A stretch of DNA of 8,951 nt from Chitinophagaceae bacterium. GTDB lineage: Bacteria; Bacteroidota; Bacteroidia; Chitinophagales; Chitinophagaceae. This document shows positions 1 to 5,759 of this stretch, piece after piece (position 1 is the first letter of the stretch; every line of letters starts with the position of its first letter). The notes under the pieces were generated by a model, which worked only from the letters and a program-made list of their open reading frames with translations, ran no database searches and was not told the origin of the DNA. The position numbers and the translations under genes are program-made. Location of the stretch: NCBI GenBank assembly GCA_016787105.1, contig JAEUVI010000024.1, forward strand, positions 1-8,951. The letters are read 5' to 3'.

Positions 1-233
1 TTTAATGCGTCAATATCAACGTTCTCTCCTTCTTTAAATGTTATATCAAATTCGGCGTTCTTAATATCCGGTTTTACAACACTTACAAAGGGTAACGCTT
101 TCAAAGCCTTATTAATTGCATTATTACACATAGAACAGGTAAGTCCACTGGCCTGCAGAGTGGCCTTTGTAAACTGGGCCTGCGTAAAAAAAACTACTAA
201 AAGCAGCCCCGCAAAAACGATTATCTTTTTCAT
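1..233 (-). CDS. Exported heavy-metal-associated (HMA) domain protein, C-terminus beyond window
   Basis: This gene is read leftward and is cut by the left edge; 77 codons are visible from the ATG at 233-231. The N-terminus is a signal peptide: MKK, a hydrophobic stretch to about residue 16, then a likely cleavage after Thr-Gln-Ala (residues 17-19). The mature part begins an HMA fold with the metal-binding loop GLTCSMC (C33 and C36), followed by the first helix and a beta strand. HMA domains bind Cu(I) or similar soft metals through the CxxC pair. A signal peptide makes this a periplasmic metal binder, not a cytosolic copper chaperone. It lies 21 bp downstream of the Cys-rich HMA gene on the same strand, so the two are probably cotranscribed. 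The gene was translated by hand because the edge truncates it. The metal and the full length are not determinable here. Confidence 0.85.
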   Translation of the reverse strand, partial: MKKIIVFAGLLLVVFFTQAQFTKATLQASGLTCSMCNNAINKALKALPFVSVVKPDIKNAEFDITFKEGENVDIDAL

Positions 234-254
234 AACTCTTGCTTTTAGAATGAA

Positions 255-713
255 TTATTCAGATTTCTTGCAACAGCTCATTGTCTCAGTGTCGCAACCT
301 TTTTCTTTACAACCTGCCACATCAGTACATTTGCCATCTTTCTTTTCGCACTTATCAGTACAGCATTTTTCTTTTGCTGCCTGGCGTTCATACTTACAAC
401 ATTCATCCAGGTTGTTGTAAGCGTCTTCATTTGCCTTGTATTGTGGAGTATCATATCCCGTATTTGCAATTGCCTGCTGTATACTGGACGTACTTGCGGC
501 ATTCACATTGTAAGATACTTTTATCATTTTTGTTGCAGGACTCCATACTGCGGTAGTAGCTCCGGCTTCTTTGGCCGCTTTTTCAATTTTCTTTTTGCAC
601 ATACCGCACTCACCGGCTACTTTAAATGATTCAGTTTTTACTTTCTGTGCAACTGCTACAGATGTAATAAATAAACAGGTTACTATTATTGAAAAAAGTT
701 TTATCGTTTTCAT
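255..713 (-). CDS. Exported HMA-domain protein with Cys-rich C-terminal tail
   Basis: This is a 152-residue protein. The chosen start is the ATG at 713-711, because it begins directly with a signal peptide (MKTIKLF, hydrophobic core, SVAVAQ with cleavage near A22/Q23); an in-frame start 57 bp upstream would bury it. Residues 25-90 form an HMA domain with the metal loop GECGMC (C36, C39). After residue 100 comes a low-complexity Lys/Cys-rich tail with ten cysteines: C105, C106, C117, C118, C122, C129, C135, C140, C147 and C148. The tail resembles a small metallothionein-like thiolate cluster attached to the HMA domain, but no named domain is recognised in it. Likely role (inference): binding or buffering of copper or another soft metal in the periplasm. 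It sits between the HYC_CC_PP gene and a second exported HMA gene, which supports a metal-handling operon. Confidence 0.85.
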   Translation of the reverse strand: MKTIKLFSIIVTCLFITSVAVAQKVKTESFKVAGECGMCKKKIEKAAKEAGATTAVWSPATKMIKVSYNVNAASTSSIQQAIANTGYDTPQYKANEDAYNNLDECCKYERQAAKEKCCTDKCEKKDGKCTDVAGCKEKGCDTETMSCCKKSE

Positions 714-795
714 TTCAATGAATTTAAAAAATAAATAATGATTGTCAACACCAGGAGATACAATGATCAATAACGAACTTATCAGCCCGTGAAAT

Positions 796-823
796 ATTCA
801 CTATTCACCATTGACAATTCACT
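796..823 (-). repeat. Tandem heptamer repeat, four units, just after a stop codon
   Basis: On the plus strand the units are ATTCACT, ATTCACC, ATTGACA and ATTCACT, in perfect 7-bp register with no gap. Read on the strand of the gene it follows, the tract has GTG or GTC every seven bases. It begins one base after the stop codon (827-825) of the HYC_CC_PP gene and lies in the 111-bp spacer before the Cys-rich HMA gene. A fifth, degraded unit may overlap the stop codon. The sequence is seen directly; its function is unknown. Confidence 0.8.
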
Positions 824-824
824 A

Positions 825-1223
825 TCAAATTCTGAAAACACGATTTTGCAGGTAAGTATCCTGCTTATTGAGGATGGGAGGAGAATGATCTGTATGATAA
901 CTACCTTCTTCATTGTCGTTGTAAAAAGAGGTAGTGATGAAAAGCGAAGGAATTGTTGCAACCGTTTTTACCGAAGTAAAATCAAATGCCAGTTGAACCG
1001 ATTTGTTCTGGTCATCTTCAATTTTTACCAGTTTTACTTCATCATGACAACAACCGTGAGATTTGTCTTTATGCATCCCGCATTTACCACATTCTTTTTG
1101 CGAAGCAGTAAAACCAAAATCAGCAGATGCAAAACGGTTCATACAATAATGCATATTAACTATCACCCCGCTGCTGACAGCAAAGTAGATTACGGTTAAT
1201 ATCATTACTGCTATTTTTTTCAT
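825..1223 (-). CDS. HYC_CC_PP family exported protein, probably metal-related
   Basis: This is a 132-residue protein with the three signatures of the Bacteroidota HYC_CC_PP family: H25-Y26-C27 just after the signal sequence, C58-C59, and P115-P116 in an HSPP context near the C-terminus. The N-terminus (MKKIAVMILT, then a hydrophobic run to about residue 22) is a signal peptide or membrane anchor. The central part adds possible metal ligands: C45xxC48, H51, H56, H60, then H110 and H113. The start is the ATG at 1223-1221; an in-frame start 36 bp upstream lies before the -7 promoter box and is rejected. The function of the family is not established, but it is typically found beside HMA proteins or TonB-dependent metal receptors, and here two exported HMA genes follow. 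It probably heads the metal cluster and may act in periplasmic copper binding or sensing (inference). Confidence 0.88.
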   Translation of the reverse strand: MKKIAVMILTVIYFAVSSGVIVNMHYCMNRFASADFGFTASQKECGKCGMHKDKSHGCCHDEVKLVKIEDDQNKSVQLAFDFTSVKTVATIPSLFITTSFYNDNEEGSYHTDHSPPILNKQDTYLQNRVFRI

Positions 1224-1230
1224 TGCAGTG

Positions 1231-1238
1231 CAAAGATA
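1231..1238 (-). promoter_or_regulatory. Bacteroidota -7 promoter element for the metal cluster
   Basis: On the minus strand the sequence reads TATCTTTG, an exact match to the Bacteroidota TAnnTTTG box. It is followed by only seven bases before the ATG at 1223, so the transcript would have a leader of just a few nucleotides. No well-spaced TTTG -33 element is apparent. The box also fixes the start codon, since an upstream in-frame ATG would lie before it. Confidence 0.6.
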
Positions 1239-1258
1239 GCAACAGAAACGAAAATGCA

Positions 1259-1310
1259 TAACTGATTCTACTCAACCTCCGAAATAGACGATATAATTAT
1301 CAATCAGTTA
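1259..1310. repeat. 9-bp perfect inverted repeat spanning the porin stop codon
   Basis: TAACTGATT at 1259-1267 is matched exactly by its reverse complement AATCAGTTA at 1302-1310, separated by 34 bases. The right arm covers the porin stop codon (1306-1304) and the left arm lies about 20 bp upstream of the -7 box of the metal cluster. It could be a weak hairpin at the end of the porin mRNA or a dyad for a regulator. The long loop and lack of a following T-run argue against a standard terminator. It may be chance. Confidence 0.35.
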
Positions 1311-3322
1311 ACAAAACTCCAGAAAATACCAACCCGGATTTGGAGGCCGGGATATGCATATTCCGGCGCGGGAATATTATTTTTTCTGAAACCAAAACCA
1401 TTACTGATGCTGGCAGAATTCAGGTTGGCGGCACTTATAAATATCTTAAACCCTCTGATGCGGAAGTTGAGAAACAAACGGATATCGGGCCTGTTTTTAA
1501 TAGTAATACTATCCTGGTAAAAGAATTGCCCCAATACTGGAGAATAACCATCCGCTTTATATGCTGTGTGATAACGCAGTTCAACACCTGTTGAAAGATT
1601 GAGGTTCTTAAAAAACACGCCCTCATACGCAAAGCGGTTACGCGTAAAAAACAATGGCACATTAATATCTACATCACCTGCTTTTTGCTGCAGGTATAGA
1701 TCGGCATACCAGTACCAGTGTTTTCCAACTTTAATTATTTTCTGCAAAGACAGCTGGAGAAAATTAAATAAGCTGCTCTCCTGGTTCAAAGTGTAATAAT
1801 CAGTGAGGTACATGTAATTGCTGACTAAATAATAATCAGCGCCAAGACGAAGCTTGATTGCAGGGTTATAATACGCCCCAAAGAAATGACTGGTATTTTC
1901 TTTATTGAAATTTTTAGTCAGGTTAGTATCAAGATAAAAATTGCTCCTTATGTTATAGATGGATGATGGCGAACGGTTGACGTTTTCAAATCCCAGTTGC
2001 AAAGAACCAAGTTTTCTTCCTGCAAAAGTCTGCAGGCTTATATGTGCTTCGTAGTCGCCCGCGTTTTCCCCTCCAAAATACAATTTACCATTCGCTTCGA
2101 TATCCCATTTCTGGTTACGTGTCCGGTTGCGGTATTCGCCATGCGCTACCAGGTTATACAAATGGGTAAGGCCGGGATTAAAATTGCCACGAAGATTTTG
2201 TACTGTTGCTCCTAATTTGATAAACTGCTGCAGGTTTTTAGCATCGGGAAACTGGTAAATAGAAAAATCATTTACTATTTCCTTCCACTCATCTTTTATT
2301 GTAAGCGAATCAAGCGGTTTTGATAATACAATATCATAATAACTGGCATAATAATTTGAATCGGCAGTATAATCCCTGAACTCAAACCGTTTGGTGCCAT
2401 AACTGAACGTATGCTCAAATCGTAATCGGGGATAAAACAATGGGACAACAGTAGAATCCGTGACTAAGGAGTCTTTTTTTCCAAAATCATATTGCTGCCG
2501 CATCAGCATTGTCGTTTCCCGGTACACATTACCTGTACTGATTTTCGAGCCGAATGTATTGGATGAATAGGCTTCATTCGGGCCAATCTTTGTAGGTATA
2601 CTAAACCGTTCCTTGTACTGAGGGTCATTGAGGTAATCAATTGAAGGATCCTCAAAGCCGCCGCTCTCACCTGCATTAACTCCATTTGCCAGTATAACAG
2701 CATAATTATTATATCGCCTGGACTTTGACTGGTACCATGATGTAACCAAATAATTATTCTGGGCGGATTTCTGGTTTTGAAAAAAGCCCTGCGAACTGAG
2801 CCCGCGATAATTGATAGAAGCATTCCAGTTCGGCCTGATATTCTGTGTATGAAGAACTTCAATAATTTGCTCCGCACGACTGCCGATAAGATAATTCAAC
2901 TCTGTATATGGCCGTGTTGTATTAAAAAACCGGACATTCTCCATTTTGAGTTTATACACATCAAAAGAATGAAACCCATAATCCCAACCAGCTTTCATAT
3001 TTGGTGAAAACAGGTAAGACTTTGTAGCAGTTCCGTCATTACCCAGATATAAATGTGTAGCCGGTATCGGAAACCTTTTGGTAAAATCATTAATAGATGA
3101 ATCCAGTTTGAAGTTGCGGGTTGTATCCAGGTAGCGGAATGAAATAGTAATCGAATCTGCGAGTTTGTCTCTTTTCTCAAGACTATCATTGCCACTGCTT
3201 TTACCACCACCGCCCCGCATATTACGGCCAATATTGCCAAGGCGGCCCGGCAACTGCGCTGCTGCCGCAAGCGAAAGGAATAAAAAACAAACTAAAAAAA
3301 GGTATGTTATCTTTTGTACCAG
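1304..3322 (-). CDS. Putative outer-membrane porin (Porin_10-type beta-barrel), non-canonical start
   Basis: The product is about 672 residues if translation starts at the CTG at 3322-3320. That frame begins with a textbook signal peptide: VQKIT, a hydrophobic run at residues 7-18, then AAAAQ with cleavage near A22/Q23. A short Gly-rich linker (GGGG at 37-40) follows, then a long series of alternating polar/aromatic strands with many Tyr, Phe and Asn, ending FWSFVN, typical of an outer-membrane beta-barrel. The content matches the 'putative porin' family of Bacteroidota. The in-frame TTG at 3253 cannot be the true start because it falls right after the signal peptide. No ATG, GTG or TTG precedes the signal peptide; upstream of the CTG are only GTT, ATA (3328-3326), TCA and a TAA stop (3334-3332). 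The substrate is unknown. The gene follows the purine nucleoside phosphorylase gene by 64 bp and has its own -7 box. Confidence 0.85.
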   Translation of the reverse strand: MVQKITYLFLVCFLFLSLAAAAQLPGRLGNIGRNMRGGGGKSSGNDSLEKRDKLADSITISFRYLDTTRNFKLDSSINDFTKRFPIPATHLYLGNDGTATKSYLFSPNMKAGWDYGFHSFDVYKLKMENVRFFNTTRPYTELNYLIGSRAEQIIEVLHTQNIRPNWNASINYRGLSSQGFFQNQKSAQNNYLVTSWYQSKSRRYNNYAVILANGVNAGESGGFEDPSIDYLNDPQYKERFSIPTKIGPNEAYSSNTFGSKISTGNVYRETTMLMRQQYDFGKKDSLVTDSTVVPLFYPRLRFEHTFSYGTKRFEFRDYTADSNYYASYYDIVLSKPLDSLTIKDEWKEIVNDFSIYQFPDAKNLQQFIKLGATVQNLRGNFNPGLTHLYNLVAHGEYRNRTRNQKWDIEANGKLYFGGENAGDYEAHISLQTFAGRKLGSLQLGFENVNRSPSSIYNIRSNFYLDTNLTKNFNKENTSHFFGAYYNPAIKLRLGADYYLVSNYMYLTDYYTLNQESSLFNFLQLSLQKIIKVGKHWYWYADLYLQQKAGDVDINVPLFFTRNRFAYEGVFFKNLNLSTGVELRYHTAYKADGYSPVLGQFFYQDSITIKNRPDIRLFLNFRIRGFKIFISAANLNSASISNGFGFRKNNIPAPEYAYPGLQIRVGIFWSFVN

Positions 3323-3358
3323 AACTATTGATTAATTGAACCCGGAAAATTAATAAAG

Positions 3359-3366
3359 CAAAAATA
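3359..3366 (-). promoter_or_regulatory. -7 promoter element upstream of the porin gene
   Basis: On the minus strand the sequence reads TATTTTTG, matching TAnnTTTG. It lies in the 64-bp gap after the phosphorylase stop codon. Transcription would begin near 3354, giving a leader of roughly 25-35 nt before the AUA or CUG candidate starts. This places the true translation start close to 3320-3330. No clear TTTG at the -33 position is seen. Confidence 0.5.
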
Positions 3367-3386
3367 CAAATGTGGTTATAGCCTCG

Positions 3387-4211
3387 TTAAATGGCTGCTA
3401 CCATATCTTTAAAAATCGCCGCGAAATGCGGTTCTGCTTCTTTTGCAGCCTGCAATACTTCTTCGTGTGTTATCTTATTCTCTTCGTCGCGAATACCAAG
3501 GTCGGTAATTACACTCATGGCAAATACAGGCAGCTTCATATGGTTGGCCACTATGCATTCCTGTACCGTACTCATACCTACTGCATCAGCTCCAAGAATA
3601 TGTACCAGTTTATATTCTGCTCTTGTTTCAAATGTCGGGCCTGTCACACCATAATAAACACCTTCGCGAAGAGTAATGCCTCTTTTAGCTGCAATTGCTT
3701 TTGCTTTCTGAATAAAATCTTTTTTATATGCCTCGCTCATATCAGGAAAACGCGGCCCCAGTTCCGGAATATTTTTTCCAATCAAAGGGTTACGTATATC
3801 AAAACTGATATGGTCGGTTATAATCATGAGATCTCCCACTTTAAAAGAAGGGTTTACACCGCCTGCGGCATTTGAAAGCAATAATGCTTCAATACCCAGC
3901 ATCTTCATCACCCGTATTGGCAATACAACCTGCGATGCATCATATCCTTCATAAAAATGAAACCGGCCAGCCATACACACTACTTTCTTGCCACTGAGAT
4001 TGCCAAATATCAATTTCCCTTTATGTCCCTCTACCGTAGAAACGGGGAAATGTGGGATATCAGCATATGAAATTTCTTTTTCGATATTAATCTGGTCGCT
4101 GAAATTACCAAGCCCGCTGCCCAATACGATACCGACCTGCGGCCGGTCGCTGTATTGCTTTTGGATAAACGCCGTCGCCTCCTTTAACTGTTCCATTATC
4201 GCCTGTGCCAT
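3387..4211 (-). CDS. punA: Purine nucleoside phosphorylase, trimeric PNP/MTAP type
   Basis: This cytosolic enzyme of purine salvage splits purine nucleosides with phosphate to give the free base and ribose-1-phosphate. The 274-residue length fits the trimeric family. Signatures in order are the phosphate loop GSGLG (31-35), EGHKG (61-65), GRFHFYEGY (82-90, with the catalytic-type H85), NAAGG (114-118), GPTFETRAE (191-199, with F194 and E195), GMSTV (212-216) and ITD (235-237), then H249 in THEEVL. At residue 237, where mammalian PNP has the base-contacting Asn of ITN, this protein has Asp. The start is set at the ATG at 4211; a longer frame to 4262 would begin upstream of the -7 box. The ATG at 4196 is also possible. 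It is divergent from sucC and upstream of the porin gene. Confidence 0.93.
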   Translation of the reverse strand: MAQAIMEQLKEATAFIQKQYSDRPQVGIVLGSGLGNFSDQINIEKEISYADIPHFPVSTVEGHKGKLIFGNLSGKKVVCMAGRFHFYEGYDASQVVLPIRVMKMLGIEALLLSNAAGGVNPSFKVGDLMIITDHISFDIRNPLIGKNIPELGPRFPDMSEAYKKDFIQKAKAIAAKRGITLREGVYYGVTGPTFETRAEYKLVHILGADAVGMSTVQECIVANHMKLPVFAMSVITDLGIRDEENKITHEEVLQAAKEAEPHFAAIFKDMVAAI

Positions 4212-4231
4212 AGCATCTTTTTTAGAGCCAG

Positions 4232-4263
4232 CAAATATAGGCCTCCTCCCGGCCTTCTCCAAA
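4232..4263 (-). promoter_or_regulatory. Complete Bacteroidota promoter (-33/-7) for the phosphorylase gene
   Basis: On the minus strand TTTG (4263-4260) is followed after 20 bases by TATATTTG (4239-4232). Both match the Bacteroidota consensus, and the spacing is within one base of the usual 19. The leader to the ATG at 4211 would be about 15 nt. This is the best promoter in the window, and it rules out the longer N-terminal reading of the phosphorylase. Confidence 0.7.
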
Positions 4264-4276
4264 GGAGATGGCCTCC
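4240..4276. repeat. GC-rich imperfect palindrome and direct repeat over the phosphorylase promoter
   Basis: The arms GGCCTTCTCC (4251-4260) and GGAGATGGCC (4264-4273) pair at nine of ten positions around a central AAA. The palindrome covers the -33 element of the phosphorylase promoter. A direct repeat GGCCTCC at 4240-4246 and 4270-4276 brackets it. The element is clearly richer in G+C than its surroundings. It could be an operator for the divergent phosphorylase/sucC pair or a member of a dispersed intergenic repeat family; the sequence alone does not decide. Confidence 0.5.
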
Positions 4277-4356
4277 ATTACAGAGCCCATGTCTGCCGAA
4301 CATGGTTTTGTCAAGGAAGATTCCGATTGAAATCAGCGCTTATAAAGTGAATCATT

Positions 4357-4364
4357 TATATTCG
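4357..4364 (+). promoter_or_regulatory. Probable -7 element for sucC
   Basis: TATATTCG matches TAnnTTTG with one change (TTCG for TTTG), and ends 16 bases before the sucC ATG. No TTTG is found at the expected -33 spacing; the nearest TTG (4327-4329) is about 27 bases away. The assignment rests on position and one-mismatch similarity. Confidence 0.4.
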
Positions 4365-4380
4365 CATCAAATTTTTACAC

Positions 4381-5592
4381 ATGAATCTTCACGAATACCA
4401 GGCCAAGGAATTATTAAAAAAATACAATGTGCCCGTTCAGGAAGGCTATGCCTGCAGCACCGTACATGAAGTGGAAGATGCGTACCGCCAGATAAAGGGA
4501 CAAACGGGAAGCAGTTTTGCAGTAATAAAAGCGCAGATACATGCGGGTGGCCGGGGAAAAGGAAAAATAAAAGAAACCGGCATTAATGGTGTAAAAGTCG
4601 CAAAGAGCCTTGATGAAATAACTGATTTTGCCCAGAAAATCCTGGGTGGCACGCTGGAGACAATCCAGACAGGGCCAGCAGGAAAAGTGGTAAACAAAGT
4701 ATTGGTAGCACAGGATATGTATTATGATGGCCCAAGCCCAAGAAAAGAATTCTACTTATCTATATTACTGGATCGCGGTACAGGGCAAAATGTAATTATG
4801 TACAGTACTGAAGGCGGAATGAATATTGAAGATGTAGCACATGATACACCTGAGAAAATTTTTAAAGAATGGGTACATCCTGGTGGTGGATTACTCCCCT
4901 TCCAGGCAAGAAAGATTGCGTTTAATCTTGGTGTAACTGGTGAAGCATTTAAGAACATGGTAAAATTTGTTACCAATTTGTACAATGCCTATGTCAACCT
5001 GGATTGTTCAATGCTTGAAATAAACCCGCTCTTCAAAGCAGCTGATGATAAAATCGTAGCAGTAGACTGCAAGATGAACCTGGATGATAATGCGCTGGTT
5101 CGCCACGCAGACCTCGCTTCCATGCGTGATGTATCAGAAGAAGATCCTACAGAAGTAGAAGCAGGTAAGTATAACCTCAACTTTGTGAAACTTGATGGCA
5201 ACGTAGGTTGTATGGTAAATGGCGCCGGACTTGCAATGGCAACAATGGATATGATTAAACTGAGCGGTGGTGAGCCTGCCAACTTTCTCGATGTAGGTGG
5301 CACTGCCAATGCGCAAACAGTAGAAGCCGGTTTTAAAATCATCATGAAGGATCCGAATGTAAAAGCGATACTGATTAATATCTTCGGTGGTATTGTACGT
5401 TGCGATCGTGTTGCTGCGGGTGTTATTGATGCATATAAAAATCTTGGCAATATTAAAATTCCAATCATCGTGCGTCTTCAAGGTACGAATGCAGTGGAAG
5501 CTAAAAAGCTGATTGATGAAAGCGGCTTGAAAGTACAATCTGCGATACTCTTGAGTGAAGCTGCAGAACTGGTGAAGAAAGCGGTAGCGTAA
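4381..5592 (+). CDS. sucC: Succinyl-CoA synthetase (ADP-forming) beta subunit
   Basis: SucC is the nucleotide-binding subunit of succinate-CoA ligase, which makes ATP (or GTP) from succinyl-CoA in the TCA cycle. At 403 residues it is slightly longer than the E. coli protein. The N-terminus MNLHEYQAKELL and the KAQIHAGGRGKGK segment (50-62) are typical of the ATP-grasp half. LEINPL (212-217) with E213, N215 and D229 keeps the Mg-binding residues, with the same N-to-D spacing as E. coli N199/D213. The C-terminal CoA-ligase half holds GGEPANFLDVGGTA (296-309), NIFGGIVRCD (333-342) and VRLQGTN (364-370). The alpha-subunit gene sucD is not in this window; sucC stands alone, with a promoter-like element upstream and a terminator downstream. 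Confidence 0.97.
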   Translation: MNLHEYQAKELLKKYNVPVQEGYACSTVHEVEDAYRQIKGQTGSSFAVIKAQIHAGGRGKGKIKETGINGVKVAKSLDEITDFAQKILGGTLETIQTGPAGKVVNKVLVAQDMYYDGPSPRKEFYLSILLDRGTGQNVIMYSTEGGMNIEDVAHDTPEKIFKEWVHPGGGLLPFQARKIAFNLGVTGEAFKNMVKFVTNLYNAYVNLDCSMLEINPLFKAADDKIVAVDCKMNLDDNALVRHADLASMRDVSEEDPTEVEAGKYNLNFVKLDGNVGCMVNGAGLAMATMDMIKLSGGEPANFLDVGGTANAQTVEAGFKIIMKDPNVKAILINIFGGIVRCDRVAAGVIDAYKNLGNIKIPIIVRLQGTNAVEAKKLIDESGLKVQSAILLSEAAELVKKAVA

Positions 5593-5596
5593 CATT

Positions 5597-5631
5597 AGGT
5601 GCCAGGTGCCAGGTGTCAGGTGTGAGATGAT
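5597..5631 (+). repeat. Tandem heptamer repeat, four to five units, just after the sucC stop codon
   Basis: The units are AGGTGCC, AGGTGCC, AGGTGTC, AGGTGTG and a degraded AGATGAT, in uninterrupted 7-bp register, starting four bases after the sucC stop codon. On the coding strand GTG recurs every seven bases, as in the tract after the HYC_CC_PP gene (796-823). It lies between the stop codon and the terminator, so it would be part of the sucC 3' untranslated region. Confidence 0.85.
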
Positions 5632-5677
5632 AGTAATCGGGAATCTTGAGTATTAGTTTGAAAAGTTTTATATAGTT

Positions 5678-5712
5678 AAATCCCATTGTAATGATGGGAT
5701 TTTTATTTTTTT
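5678..5712 (+). terminator. Rho-independent terminator of sucC
   Basis: A perfect 9-bp stem, AAATCCCAT (5678-5686) with ATGGGATTT (5694-5702), closes a 7-base loop and runs straight into a T-rich tract (TTTTATTTTTTT, 5701-5712). It separates sucC from the acetyltransferase gene 48 bp downstream. Confidence 0.85.
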
Positions 5713-5759
5713 GTACCTCTGGCGCATCTTATCATTTAATCTGATGCTTAATTTTAAAC

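Noticed and set aside
789..1199. Plus-strand open frame of 136 codons
   Set aside because: It is antisense to the well-supported HYC_CC_PP gene and shows no recognisable motif; its start lies in the heptamer repeat region.
3251..3253. TTG as the porin start codon
   Set aside because: It lies immediately after a complete in-frame signal peptide, so starting there would leave an outer-membrane protein without an export signal.
3372..3875. Plus-strand open frame of 167 codons
   Set aside because: It is antisense to the phosphorylase, and its composition is that of a shadow frame with scattered Cys, His and Phe and no domain.
4212..4262. A 17-residue N-terminal extension of the phosphorylase
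   Set aside because: The extension contains the -7 promoter box and much of the GC-rich palindrome, so it would not be transcribed from this promoter; the shorter protein has the normal family length.
4989..5468. Minus-strand open frame of 159 codons
   Set aside because: It is fully antisense to sucC, which has all its conserved motifs; the Ser/Pro/Thr-rich translation is a shadow of that frame.
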